The translations under genes and the position numbers were made by a program. A stretch of DNA of 64,000 nucleotides from Streptomyces malaysiense (GTDB taxonomy: Bacteria; Actinomycetota; Actinomycetes; Streptomycetales; Streptomycetaceae). Under the pieces are notes generated by a model. That model ran no database searches. It saw only the letters and a list, made by a program, of their open reading frames with translations, and had not been told where the DNA came from. Shown piece by piece: positions 8,046 through 17,143 of this stretch (position 1 is the stretch's first letter; every line of letters begins with the position of its first letter). The stretch covers positions 62,001-126,000 of the forward strand of contig NZ_LBDA02000024.1 in assembly GCF_000980885.2 (NCBI RefSeq), given 5' to 3'.

Positions 8046-11000
8046 TCACGCCACCGGCGCCGGGGCGAGCAGCCCGTCCACGAACTGGGCGAGCGCGCGG
8101 ACCGTGGGGTGGTCGTGGGTGAGGGAGGCCGGCAGGGGCAGCCGGAACGACTGCTCCAGTGCGGCCTTGACCTGCTGGGCCATCAGGGAGTCCAGGCCCA
8201 GCGACACGAACTCGCTGTTCAGGTCCAGCTCGTCGCCCTCCTCCAGGTGCAGGACGGCGCCGACCTTCTCGCTCACCACCCCGGTGACGGCGGCGAGCCG
8301 TTCGGCGGCGGGGAGCGCGGTGAGGGCGGTGAGGTCGGGTCCGGTGCCCTCACCGCCGCCCTGGCGGGCGAGCCGGTCGTAGAAGAGGTCGCCGTTGACG
8401 CTGCCGGAGACGTAGCGGTCCCAGTCGAACTCGCCGACGATCCGCTGGGTGCGGGGCCGGCCCCAGAGCCGGGCCAGGGTGTCCAGGGCGCGGGTCGGGG
8501 AGAAGAAGCGGACGCCGCTGCGTTCGATCTCCTGGCTGAGGTGCTCCTCCAGGCGGGCGGACATGCCGACCCGGGCCCAGGCGCCCCAGTTGACCGACAG
8601 GCCCGGCACCCCGCGCCGGCCACGCCATTCGGCGAGCGCGTCGAGCCCGGCGCTGGCGGCGGCGTAGTGGCCCTGGGTGGCGCCGCCGAGGACGGAGGCG
8701 ATGGAGGAGTAGGTGACGAAGAACTCCAGCTCCGGGAAGGAACTCTCGGCGGCCTCGTGCAGCAGCCAGCCGCCGTACGCCTTCGCGGCGAGCTGGGCGT
8801 CGATGGACTCCCAGGTCAGCTCGGAGATCAGCTTCTTGTCGTAGGAACCGGCGGCGTGCACGATCCCGCCGAGCGGACGCGAGCCCGCCGCGAGGTGCCG
8901 GACCAGCCGCTCGACGTCCCCCGGCCGGGAGACGTCGGCGCGTACGACGTCGATCTCGGCGTCGGCCGCGAGGTCGGCGAGGACCGGCGCGGCCTCCTCG
9001 GTGGCCTTGCCGCTGCGGCTGACCAGGGTGAGGTGGCGGGCGCCGAGCGCGGCCAGCTTGCGGGCGGTGACCAGGCCGAGGCCGCCGAGGCCACCGGTGA
9101 CCAGGTAGGTGCGGTCGGCGCGCAGTCCGGCGGGCCCCTCGTCGGCCGGCTCGGGCCGCTCCTCCAGGTCCCCGGGCAGGGTCACCCAGGCGGGTCCGGC
9201 CGGGTCGGAGAGGGCGGTGCGCAGGGCCTCGCCGGTCTCCTCCAGGCCGAAGCGCAGGCCGGAGCCGTCGTCGGCGGCGGCCGGCACCACGGCGACCGCG
9301 GGCACGGTGAGCGTGGCGCGGAAGGTGCCGTCGTGGCGTACGAGGACCTCGTCGCCCGGCGCGAACCCGGTCCCGGCGGCGGCCGCCAGGACGGAGCCGC
9401 GGGCCAGCCGGCCGAGCAGCGGCGGGAGTTCGGCCTCGCCCGTCTCCTCGGCGCGTTCGGCGCGCCCGGTGTCCAGGGCGACGCGGGCGTCCTCGGCGGT
9501 CAGGCCGACGGCGCTCACCCGGACCTGGACCTCGTCCGCCCCCGGGGCCCGGTCGGTGACCGGCGCGAGCACCATGTCGGACAGGTCGCCGGAGTCGGGG
9601 GCGCGCAGCTCGAAGCCGCCGGTCCAGGTGAGGCTGGCGTCACCGGCGAGCAGCCGGCGCACGTAGCGGCGGCCGGGGCGGTGGGCGACCTGGTACTCGC
9701 CGGCCGGTTCGGTCCGCCACTCCTCGGCCAGCGGGGCGAGGCCGCTGCCGGGGGCGAGGTCGACCAGGGTGGCCCGGTACTGGGCGTACTCGGTGAGCAG
9801 CACCCGGCCGAAGCCCCACAGGGTGGCGGCTCCCAGGTGGCCGCCGTCGCCGGCCGGGTCGCCGGGCAGCCACTGGGCGCCCTCGGTGACCAGCCACAGC
9901 CTGGGCGGACGGTTCGCGGTCTCCAGCGCCCCGATGAGGGTGAGGAGTTCGCGGTAGTTGTCCTCGCACTCGGCGCGCAGCCGCTCGGCGGACATCGGCC
10001 CGGAGCGCTGGTGCCACAGCCGGCAGACGTCGGTGACGGTGGGGTCCTCCAGGGCGGCCTTGAGGTCGGTGAGATCGGGCAGCCAGGTGACCTTGAGGCC
10101 GGGCTCGGCCGCCAGGTCGGCGGCGCGCGCGGCGCAGGGGTCGAGGAGGACGACGTGCCGGGCGGCGGGGACACCGCCGCGGGCCGGCAGGGCGCGGCGC
10201 ACCCACTCGGGGCGGTGCAGGAACTGGCGGCGGCCGCCGCGGCCCTCGGGGCGGGCCATGCGCACCCCGAGGAGTTCGGCGACCGGGTCGCCGTTCTCCA
10301 GCAGCAGCACGTCGGCGAGGCGCCGGTCCTGGTCGCCGCGGACCCGGGCGAGGACGCGTAGCTGCTCGCCGCGCGGCTTGCGGAAGTGCCGTACGGAGGC
10401 GATCTCGCGGGGCACGAACACCGGGCCCTCGGGGTCGAGGACGACCAGGGCCTGGACGGCGGCCTCCAGCAGCTCCGCGGGGACGTGCTCGACGGCACTG
10501 GCGTCCCGGCCGGTGAGTTCGCCGGTGACCAGTCCGTCGCCGTGCCGGGCGGCCTTGAGCAGCAGGCGCATGCGGGGGCCCTGGGGGCGGCCGACGGAGG
10601 CGAGGTCGGTGTAGATGTCCTCGTCGTCGATGTGCTGGGCGGCCGGGGCGAGCCCCGCGTCCAGCTCGGCCAGCTCCGAGACGGGGACGAGCGGTTCGGG
10701 GTCGGCGGCGACCGTGGCGGTGGCGTGCAGGTTCTCCTCGCCGCCGACCAGCGTGTACACCTCGACCTCGGCGCCGCCGCCGGGGCGGGGCCGCCAGCGG
10801 GTGGTCAGCGCGGTGACCGTCTCGGCGGGCAGTTCGAGGGGGGCGAGCAGCCTGAGGTCGCGGACGGCGTGGCGGGCGTGGCCCTGCACCGCGTCCTGTA
10901 CCGCGAACAGCAGGTCGACGTAGGCGCCGGCGGGCAGCACGGTGCGGTCGTCGGCGGCGAGGTCGGCGAGCGCGCCCAGCTCCTCGGGCATGAACTCGGC

Positions 11001-13733
11001 GGTGAACTCCCGTACCCCGCTGGCGAATCGCTCCTCGGTGCCGAGCAGCGGGTGGCGGGCGGTGCCGTTCGCGGCGGTGCGGCGCGGGGCGACGGAGGGC
11101 AGCCAGTAGCGCTTGCGCTGGAAGGCGTACGTCGGCAGGTCCACCCGGGCGGGCGCGGGGTGCCCGGCGTGGTAGCCGTCCCAGGCGACCGTGAGCCCGG
11201 CCGCGTAGTAGTCGGCGAGCGCGGTCAGCGTGGTCGCGGTGGTGGTGTCGCGGCGGCGCAGGCTGGCCAGCCAGACGTGGTCCTCGACGGTGACCGAGCG
11301 GCGGGCGAGCGCGGTGAGCCCGGCCTGCGGTCCGACCTCGATCAGGGCGTGCCGGCCGCGCTTGGCGACGGCGCGGATGCCGTCGAGGAAGCGCACGGGC
11401 TCGCCGATGTGCCGGACCCAGTAGCCGGGGTTGCCGATCTCGCGGAAGCGGGCGAGCCGTCCGGTGACGTTGGAGATGAGGCTGATCTTCGGCTCGTGGA
11501 ACTCGATGCCGTCGAGGGCGGCGCGGAAGTCGTCGTAGACCTCGGCCATCAGCGGCGAGTGGAAGGCGTGGGAGACCTTGAGGCGCTCGACGCGCACCCC
11601 GCGCTCGGCGAGGGCGGCGCTCACCTCGTCCAGGGCCGCGGTGGCGCCCGATATCACCGTCTGGTCGGGGGCGTTGACCCCGGCGACGGCCAGGCCCTCG
11701 TGCCCCTCCAGGAGCGGGGCGACGTCCTCCAGGGGCGCGCTGACGGCGGCCATGCCGCCCTCGGCGGTGACGGCCTGCATCAGCCGGGCGCGGGCGGCGA
11801 CCAGCTTGACGGCGTCCGGGAGGTCGAACAGCCCGGCCACGGCGGCGGCGACGACCTCGCCGATGCTGTGCCCGATGAGCACGTTGGGCTTCACGCCCCA
11901 GGCCATCCACTGCTGGGCGAGCGCGTACTCCAGGGTGAACAGGGCGGGCTGGGTGTACTCGGTGCGGTCGATGGCCTCGGGGTCGGCGGCGGTGCCGAGC
12001 AGCAGCTCGCGCACCGAGCGGCCGAGGTGGGCGGCGAACAGCTCGTCGCAGGCGTCGACCTGCGCGCGGAAGACGGGGAGCGCCTCGTAGAGGGCGGCGC
12101 CCATGCCGGCGTACTGGGAGCCCTGGCCGGTGAACATGAACGCGGTCTTGCGGATGCCGGTCGGGCCCTCGTGCTCGCGCTCGGCGGCCTTGTCGAGGAG
12201 TTTGACGAGGGTGGCGCGGTCGGCGACGGGGGCGGCGATCCGGTACGGGTGGTGGGCCCGGGTCGTGTTGGCGCTGTGGCAGAGCGCGGCGACCGGGGTG
12301 TCGGGCCGCTCCTCCAGCAACGCCCGGTAGTCCGCGGCGAGTTCGCGCAGGGCGCCCGCGTTCTTGGCGGAGAGGGTGAACAGCGGTGCGGCGCCGCCCT
12401 CTTCGGCCTGAGCGGCGGGACGCGAAGGCGCCTCCTCGAGGACCACCGCGCCGATCGTGCCGGCGAAGCCGAAGCTGTTGACGACGGCGCGCTTGACCTC
12501 GGCCTTCCAGGGCTCGCACGCCGTGGGCACCCGCAGCGGGTACAGGTCCCAGGGGATGCGCCCGGAGGGGTTGTCGAGGTTGATGTGCGGGTAGATGGTG
12601 CCCGAGCGCAGCATGAGCACCGTCTTGATGACGCCGACGATGCCCGAGGCCGGCTCCATGTGCCCCAGGTTCGTCTTCACCGAACCGACCACCACCGGCC
12701 GGTCCTTGGTGTGGGAGTCCACGAACACATCGCCGATGGCGCCGAATTCGATGGGGTCGCCGAGCGGGGTGCCGGTGCCGTGCGCCTCGACGTAGCTGAT
12801 GTCCCCGGGCGCGAGGTGGGCCGCGCTCAGCGCGCTGCGGATGACCTTCTCCTGGGCGGGCCCGTTGGGCACGGTCAGGCCGGCGCTGTCGCCGTCCTGG
12901 CCGACGGCGGTGCCGCGCACGAGGGCCAGCACCCGGTCGCCGTCGCGCTCGGCGTCGGAGAGCCGCTTGAGGACGACGATGCCGCAGCCCTCGGCGCGCG
13001 CGTACCCGTCGGCCGCCTCGTCGAAGGTCTTGCACCGGCCGTCCGGGGACAGCATCTGCGCGTTGGAGAACATCACCGGGATGCGCGGGTGGTGCAGGGC
13101 GTTGACGCCGCCGCACAGCGCGATGTCCGTCTCGCCGCCGCGCAGCGCCTGCACGGCCAGGTGCAGGGAGACCAGCGAGGAGGAGCAGGCGGTGTCCACG
13201 CTCATGCTCGGGCCGCGCCAGCCGAGGAAGTAGGAGAGCCGGCCGGACAGCGGGAACATGGTGATGCCGGAGGCGAGGTGGCCGTCGAGCTCCTCGTACG
13301 GCAGCGAGTCCAGCTCCAGCGCGTAGTCGATGGAGCTGGCGCCGATGTACACGCCGCCGTTGCCGCGGCGCAGCGGAGCCGGGTCGATGCCGGCGTGCTC
13401 CAGCGCCTGCCAGGCCGTCTCCAGCAGCAGCCGCTGCTGGGGGTCCATGTAACGGGCTTCCTTCGGCGAGATGTTGAAGAAGCCCGCGTCGAACAGGTCG
13501 ATGCGGTCGAGGAAACCGCCGCCCGAGGCGCGGATCTTTCCCTTGTCGTCGGGGCCCTCGGGGGTGAAGGCCTCCACGTCCCAGCGGTCGGTGGGAATGG
13601 GGCGGATCCCACTGCGGCCCTCACGCAGAAAGTCGTCGAACTCGTCGGGCGAGCCGCTGCCGCCGGGGAACCGCAGACCGATTCCGACGATCGCTACCGG
13701 CTCGGGGGCCTGCGCTGATTCCGTACGCGGCAT
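8046..13733 (-). CDS. type I PKS module: KS-AT-psiDH-psiER-KR-ACP
   Basis: A 1895-aa single-module polyketide synthase. KS (about 14-435): VDTACSSSL with Cys183, His318 in EAHGTG, His358 in NLGHME. AT (about 528-830): GHSIGE with Ser623 and HAFH (722-725), predicting malonyl-CoA. DH (about 890-1160): the catalytic HxxxGxxxxP motif is lost (positions 923-935 read DLAADDRTVLPAG) and the second-motif Asp is Glu1090. ER (about 1370-1525): only the substrate-binding part and a short C-terminal stub remain; the NADPH-binding Rossmann part is missing. KR (about 1540-1790): LVTGGLGGLG, Lys1651, Ser1677, Tyr1690, with the usual Asn replaced by Ser1694. ACP: LGLDSL with Ser1849. There is no TE domain. 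The ATG at 13733 has GAGGAG before it; a TTG at 13748 overlaps the ACP stop. With one module, an iterative mode is likely. Confidence 0.93.
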   Translation of the reverse strand: MPRTESAQAPEPVAIVGIGLRFPGGSGSPDEFDDFLREGRSGIRPIPTDRWDVEAFTPEGPDDKGKIRASGGGFLDRIDLFDAGFFNISPKEARYMDPQQRLLLETAWQALEHAGIDPAPLRRGNGGVYIGASSIDYALELDSLPYEELDGHLASGITMFPLSGRLSYFLGWRGPSMSVDTACSSSLVSLHLAVQALRGGETDIALCGGVNALHHPRIPVMFSNAQMLSPDGRCKTFDEAADGYARAEGCGIVVLKRLSDAERDGDRVLALVRGTAVGQDGDSAGLTVPNGPAQEKVIRSALSAAHLAPGDISYVEAHGTGTPLGDPIEFGAIGDVFVDSHTKDRPVVVGSVKTNLGHMEPASGIVGVIKTVLMLRSGTIYPHINLDNPSGRIPWDLYPLRVPTACEPWKAEVKRAVVNSFGFAGTIGAVVLEEAPSRPAAQAEEGGAAPLFTLSAKNAGALRELAADYRALLEERPDTPVAALCHSANTTRAHHPYRIAAPVADRATLVKLLDKAAEREHEGPTGIRKTAFMFTGQGSQYAGMGAALYEALPVFRAQVDACDELFAAHLGRSVRELLLGTAADPEAIDRTEYTQPALFTLEYALAQQWMAWGVKPNVLIGHSIGEVVAAAVAGLFDLPDAVKLVAARARLMQAVTAEGGMAAVSAPLEDVAPLLEGHEGLAVAGVNAPDQTVISGATAALDEVSAALAERGVRVERLKVSHAFHSPLMAEVYDDFRAALDGIEFHEPKISLISNVTGRLARFREIGNPGYWVRHIGEPVRFLDGIRAVAKRGRHALIEVGPQAGLTALARRSVTVEDHVWLASLRRRDTTTATTLTALADYYAAGLTVAWDGYHAGHPAPARVDLPTYAFQRKRYWLPSVAPRRTAANGTARHPLLGTEERFASGVREFTAEFMPEELGALADLAADDRTVLPAGAYVDLLFAVQDAVQGHARHAVRDLRLLAPLELPAETVTALTTRWRPRPGGGAEVEVYTLVGGEENLHATATVAADPEPLVPVSELAELDAGLAPAAQHIDDEDIYTDLASVGRPQGPRMRLLLKAARHGDGLVTGELTGRDASAVEHVPAELLEAAVQALVVLDPEGPVFVPREIASVRHFRKPRGEQLRVLARVRGDQDRRLADVLLLENGDPVAELLGVRMARPEGRGGRRQFLHRPEWVRRALPARGGVPAARHVVLLDPCAARAADLAAEPGLKVTWLPDLTDLKAALEDPTVTDVCRLWHQRSGPMSAERLRAECEDNYRELLTLIGALETANRPPRLWLVTEGAQWLPGDPAGDGGHLGAATLWGFGRVLLTEYAQYRATLVDLAPGSGLAPLAEEWRTEPAGEYQVAHRPGRRYVRRLLAGDASLTWTGGFELRAPDSGDLSDMVLAPVTDRAPGADEVQVRVSAVGLTAEDARVALDTGRAERAEETGEAELPPLLGRLARGSVLAAAAGTGFAPGDEVLVRHDGTFRATLTVPAVAVVPAAADDGSGLRFGLEETGEALRTALSDPAGPAWVTLPGDLEERPEPADEGPAGLRADRTYLVTGGLGGLGLVTARKLAALGARHLTLVSRSGKATEEAAPVLADLAADAEIDVVRADVSRPGDVERLVRHLAAGSRPLGGIVHAAGSYDKKLISELTWESIDAQLAAKAYGGWLLHEAAESSFPELEFFVTYSSIASVLGGATQGHYAAASAGLDALAEWRGRRGVPGLSVNWGAWARVGMSARLEEHLSQEIERSGVRFFSPTRALDTLARLWGRPRTQRIVGEFDWDRYVSGSVNGDLFYDRLARQGGGEGTGPDLTALTALPAAERLAAVTGVVSEKVGAVLHLEEGDELDLNSEFVSLGLDSLMAQQVKAALEQSFRLPLPASLTHDHPTVRALAQFVDGLLAPAPVA

Positions 13734-13744
13734 GGAACGACTCC

Positions 13745-14044
13745 TCAAGCTTCCTGGACGGCCTGGGTCAGGTGGTCGACGAGGTGGGTGATGGTCGGCT
13801 CGTTGAAGAGCACATTGACGTTGATCGACAGATCCAGGAGCTGTTCCAGGCTCTGGCGTATCTCGGTCAGGCGCAGCGAGGTCAGCCCGAGGTCGAAGTA
13901 GGAGATGTCGACGGGAAGGTCCTCGGAATCGTCCATGAGAAGAACGACCTTGAATTTCTTGAGGACGATTGTCTCGATTTCCTCGGTCAGTTCGCTGCGC
14001 GGCAGCTCACGCAGCCGCTGGATGGTGCTGTCGACGGGTGACAT
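13745..14044 (-). CDS. stand-alone acyl carrier protein
   Basis: A 99-aa carrier protein with the phosphopantetheine site in FDLGLTSLRL (Ser of GLTSL). It resembles PKS/NRPS-type carrier domains more than FabC. It is the first gene of the leftward operon, 11 bp before the PKS, so it may carry the starter or hand the chain to the PKS. The ATG at 14044 has TGAGGCG before it; an ATG at 14053 lacks a ribosome binding site. SARP-type repeats lie 23 bp upstream. Confidence 0.85.
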   Translation of the reverse strand: MSPVDSTIQRLRELPRSELTEEIETIVLKKFKVVLLMDDSEDLPVDISYFDLGLTSLRLTEIRQSLEQLLDLSINVNVLFNEPTITHLVDHLTQAVQEA

Positions 14045-14066
14045 GCGCCTCATGCAAGCAGCGGCG

Positions 14067-14084
14067 ACTGACGCCCCACTGACG
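14067..14084 (-). promoter_or_regulatory. SARP-type direct repeats for the leftward PKS operon
   Basis: The heptamer CGTCAGT occurs twice on the minus strand (14084-14078, 14073-14067), 11 bp apart, in the divergent ACP/aldehyde dehydrogenase intergenic region. Orientation relative to transcription is the same as at the other cluster promoters. Confidence 0.6.
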
Positions 14085-14108
14085 ACCCGGACGGGGCGGG
14101 TTGGCTGG

Positions 14109-14135
14109 ATCAGTCGGGTGTCAGCGCCGGATCAG
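14109..14135 (+). promoter_or_regulatory. SARP-type triple repeat for the rightward azoxy operon
   Basis: Three repeats on the plus strand, ATCAG (14109), GTCAG (14120) and ATCAG (14131), each exactly 11 bp from the next, 62 bp before the aldehyde dehydrogenase start. Triplet heptamers at 11-bp phase are the classic SARP (ActII-ORF4/DnrI type) binding layout. Confidence 0.65.
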
Positions 14136-14196
14136 ATTCCGCTGTCACGCTCGCATTGCTTCAAGAAATCCACACGCCATATCCGAAAGGCTGAAG

Positions 14197-15828
14197 ATGC
14201 TTCGCGAAGCCGCGCAGGAGGAGAGTGCTGAGGCACCTTCCGGATTGAAGAGTTACGACCTCTACATCGCGGGCAAGGACGTCGCCGGCGACGGCTGGGT
14301 GTACACCGTCAGCGGGCGTTCGCTGCTGGAAGACGTGTTCACCAGCGTGAGCCTGAAGCGCTCCCTCGAACAGGACCCGGAGTCCGAGGCGGCCAAGCAC
14401 CCCTATGTCGTGGGGCGTTGCGCGATCGCGGACGACGCCTCCATCGACCTCGCCACCCAGGCCGCCGCCGCGGCCGCCGCCGACTGGCAGGCGGTGCCGC
14501 TGGAGCGGCGGATGAAGCTCGGCACCCGGTTCCGCGAGGAACTGATCAAGCACGAGGACGAGTTCCTGCGGATGCTGGTCGCCGAGTCCCACCCCGTCAA
14601 GCTCGCTCGCTGGGAGCTGAGCTGCCTGCTCCAGATCTACTCGCCCGGATCGCTGCGCTGGTACGACAAGCAGATGCGGGTCGAGAAGGAGTACAACGGC
14701 CGCCGGCTGATCCTCCACCGCCAGCCCGACGGAGTGGTCGCCTTCAACCCGCCGCAGAACGCCCCGCTGCCGAGTGCCGCGCTGTGCGTGCTGGCGCTGA
14801 TGGCCGGCAACGCGGTGGTGGTGCGGGCCCCGCGGAGCATCGCACTGTCCACCATGTGGCTGCTGCGTGACATCGTCGCCCCGCTGCTGGAGGAGTTCGA
14901 CGCCCCGCCCGGCGTGCTCAACGCGGTCTGCTCCAACCCGAAGCAGACCATGGACCGCTGGATCGCGGACCCGCTGATCAACGACATCTTCTACATCGGC
15001 GGCAGCCAGGAGGGCCTGCGCTTCGAGCAGCAGTGCGTCGCCCACGGCAAGAAGCCGATCCTCGAACTCGCCGGCAACGACGGCATCGTGGTGTGGAAGG
15101 ACGCCGACGTGAAGTGGGCGGCCGAGGCGATCACGGAGGCGTTCTACGGCTCCGGGCAGATCTGCATGGTGCCCAACTACGTGCTGGCCCACCCGGATGT
15201 CGCCGAGGCGCTGATCGCCGAGGTCAAGAAGCAGGTCAAGGGCATCAAGCCGGGCCTGCCCGAGGAGGAGGACGTGCTGCTGTCGCCGGTGCGGCGCAGC
15301 GAGCGGTTCTTCCGGCTGCTGCGCCAGGCGCTGGACAACGGTGCCGAGCTGGTCACCGGCGGCAACCGCACCGAGGTGGACGGCACGGTCTCGGAGACGG
15401 GCGTCTTCCTCCAGCCGACGGTGGTGCGGGTGGACGGCCTGGACCGGGCACGGACGTACGACGTGGTCCGCGAGGAGACCTTCTTCCCGCTGGTCCCGAT
15501 CGTGGTCGCCGAGCGCGACCATGACGACGCCATGCTCGAATCGTTCCTTCAGTTCGTCAACAGCAACGACTACGGGCTGCGCAACTCCCTGTGGTCGCGC
15601 TCCGACCACGTGGTCGAGACGTTCGTGCGGCGCACCGTCAACGGCGGCCTGCTGAAGGTCAACGACTCGCACATCGGCTTCCTGCCCTACCTGCCGAGCC
15701 ACGGTGGCACCGGCCGCACCGGCGGCGCGTTCGGCGAGGCCAACTACCCGATGCTCAAGACCTCCCACGTCCAGGGAGTCAGCATCGCCCGCGACGTCAG
15801 CCCGTACGACGCGGTCTTCGGCGCCTGA
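14197..15828 (+). CDS. aldehyde dehydrogenase-fold acyl reductase
   Basis: A 543-aa member of the aldehyde dehydrogenase superfamily. The catalytic Cys lies in YGSGQICMVPNY and the conserved Glu in ILELAGND. There is an unusual N-terminal extension of about 80 residues before the usual Rossmann part. The ATG at 14197 follows GAAAGG with good spacing. Next to an aminotransferase and an amine N-hydroxylase, the simplest role is NAD(P)H-dependent reduction of an acyl thioester to the aldehyde that is then transaminated, giving the fatty amine needed for N-N chemistry. Oxidation of an aldehyde to an acid is the alternative. Confidence 0.82.
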   Translation: MLREAAQEESAEAPSGLKSYDLYIAGKDVAGDGWVYTVSGRSLLEDVFTSVSLKRSLEQDPESEAAKHPYVVGRCAIADDASIDLATQAAAAAAADWQAVPLERRMKLGTRFREELIKHEDEFLRMLVAESHPVKLARWELSCLLQIYSPGSLRWYDKQMRVEKEYNGRRLILHRQPDGVVAFNPPQNAPLPSAALCVLALMAGNAVVVRAPRSIALSTMWLLRDIVAPLLEEFDAPPGVLNAVCSNPKQTMDRWIADPLINDIFYIGGSQEGLRFEQQCVAHGKKPILELAGNDGIVVWKDADVKWAAEAITEAFYGSGQICMVPNYVLAHPDVAEALIAEVKKQVKGIKPGLPEEEDVLLSPVRRSERFFRLLRQALDNGAELVTGGNRTEVDGTVSETGVFLQPTVVRVDGLDRARTYDVVREETFFPLVPIVVAERDHDDAMLESFLQFVNSNDYGLRNSLWSRSDHVVETFVRRTVNGGLLKVNDSHIGFLPYLPSHGGTGRTGGAFGEANYPMLKTSHVQGVSIARDVSPYDAVFGA

Positions 15829-15855
15829 ACCCACCCCGTCCCCGGAGGTTTTCCC

Positions 15856-16998
15856 GTGCGTTCCCTCGATGTCGCCCGGACCGTGTGCGAGCGGTTCCAC
15901 CCCGGACTGCTCAAGGAACTGGAGCAAATCCCTTACGAGCAGCGGGAGAAACCCGGCAGTCCGGTGATCGACCTGTTCCGCATCCACGGCGGCGTGGGCC
16001 TGCTGATACCCGAGACCTACGGCGGCCACGGCGCGGCCCCGCTGGAGGCGCTGCGTGTGCAGCTGGCCCTCGGCGCGATCTCGCCCTCGCTGGTCGCGGC
16101 CGTCTCCATGCACCACTTCACCGCGGCCATGCTGTACTCGCTCGCCGTCAAGGCGGGCCGGCTCACCGACGCGCAGACCCGGCTGCTGCACCAGATCGTG
16201 CCCGACCAGAAGGTGCTGGGCTCCGGCTGGTCGGAGGGCCGTACCGCCGCGAACATCCTCAAGCCGGCCGTGACCGCGCGCCCGGTGGAGGGCGGCTTCC
16301 TGCTCTCCGGCTCCAAGAAGCCGTGCAGCCTCTCCCGTTCGATGAGCCTGCTGACCGCGTCCACCGCGATCCACGGCGAGGACGGCGGCGAGCCGGAGCT
16401 GGCGCTCGCGCTGGTCCCGGCCGACGCGCCGGGCCTGTCCGTGCACCGGTTCTGGGGCAACGACCTGCTGGCCGGCGCCGAGAGCGACGAGGTGCGCCTG
16501 GAGGACGTGTTCGTGCCCAGCGAGATGGTGGTGCGCGGCGGCGCGGACGATCCCACGCGACTGGACGACCTCCAGTCCGCCGGGTTCGTCTGGTTCGAGA
16601 TGCTGATCTCCGCGGGGTACGCGGGTGCCGCGGCCGCTCTGGTCGAGCAGGTGCTGACCCGCAGGCGGGGCAGCGCCGACGTGCGCGCCGCGCTGGCCGT
16701 CGACATGGAGGCGGCGGTGGCCCTGCTGGAGGGAGTGGCGCGGGCGACGGGTCCCGAGCCGGGCGACGAGGAGTCGGTGGCGCGGGTGCTGGTGGCGCGG
16801 TACGCCGTGCAGAACGCGCTGCCGGGCATCGTGGCACGGGCGCTGGAGCTGCTCGGCGGGATGGAGTTCATCACGGACTCCGCCCCCGCGCAGGCCGCCG
16901 CGGCGACGCGGGCGCTGGCCTTCCACCCGCCGTCCCGGATCGCCGCGTCCGAGCCGATGCTCACCTACTTCGACGGCGGGCCACTGGTTCTCGCGTAG
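15856..16998 (+). CDS. acyl-CoA dehydrogenase-fold amine N-hydroxylase (VlmH-like)
   Basis: A 380-aa flavoprotein of the acyl-CoA dehydrogenase fold, close in type to the two-component monooxygenases that use reduced flavin (VlmH/DszC class). Segments such as LIPETYGGHGAAPLE, GSGWSEGRTAAN and LLSGSKKPCSLS replace the canonical dehydrogenase motifs, and the usual catalytic Glu context is not evident. GTG start with GGAGG 7 bp before it. VlmH N-hydroxylates isobutylamine in valanimycin biosynthesis using FADH2 from VlmR; a matching flavin reductase lies at 19473-20021. Proposed reaction here: fatty amine to N-alkylhydroxylamine. Assignment rests on fold plus context. Confidence 0.8.
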   Translation: MRSLDVARTVCERFHPGLLKELEQIPYEQREKPGSPVIDLFRIHGGVGLLIPETYGGHGAAPLEALRVQLALGAISPSLVAAVSMHHFTAAMLYSLAVKAGRLTDAQTRLLHQIVPDQKVLGSGWSEGRTAANILKPAVTARPVEGGFLLSGSKKPCSLSRSMSLLTASTAIHGEDGGEPELALALVPADAPGLSVHRFWGNDLLAGAESDEVRLEDVFVPSEMVVRGGADDPTRLDDLQSAGFVWFEMLISAGYAGAAAALVEQVLTRRRGSADVRAALAVDMEAAVALLEGVARATGPEPGDEESVARVLVARYAVQNALPGIVARALELLGGMEFITDSAPAQAAAATRALAFHPPSRIAASEPMLTYFDGGPLVLA

Positions 16999-17143
16999 GC
17001 ACGCGCCGCCGGGAACCCGCAGGCCGTACGCGGCCGATCGCGCCCGCACGGCGGAGCCGCAGATCGAACAGAGTCCCGCGCCCCCGAGGGGCGCTCCACA
17101 TCGCCGGCGTCCAGAAGTCCCCCTCTCTTGGAGTGAGTGACAC

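Noticed and set aside
9640..13116. Very long alternative frame inside the PKS
   Set aside because: Arg/Pro/Gly-rich shadow of the PKS reading frame with no domain.
10386..13718. Plus-strand frame of over 1000 codons opposite the PKS
   Set aside because: Composition is that of an antisense shadow in GC-rich DNA; no start signal or family.
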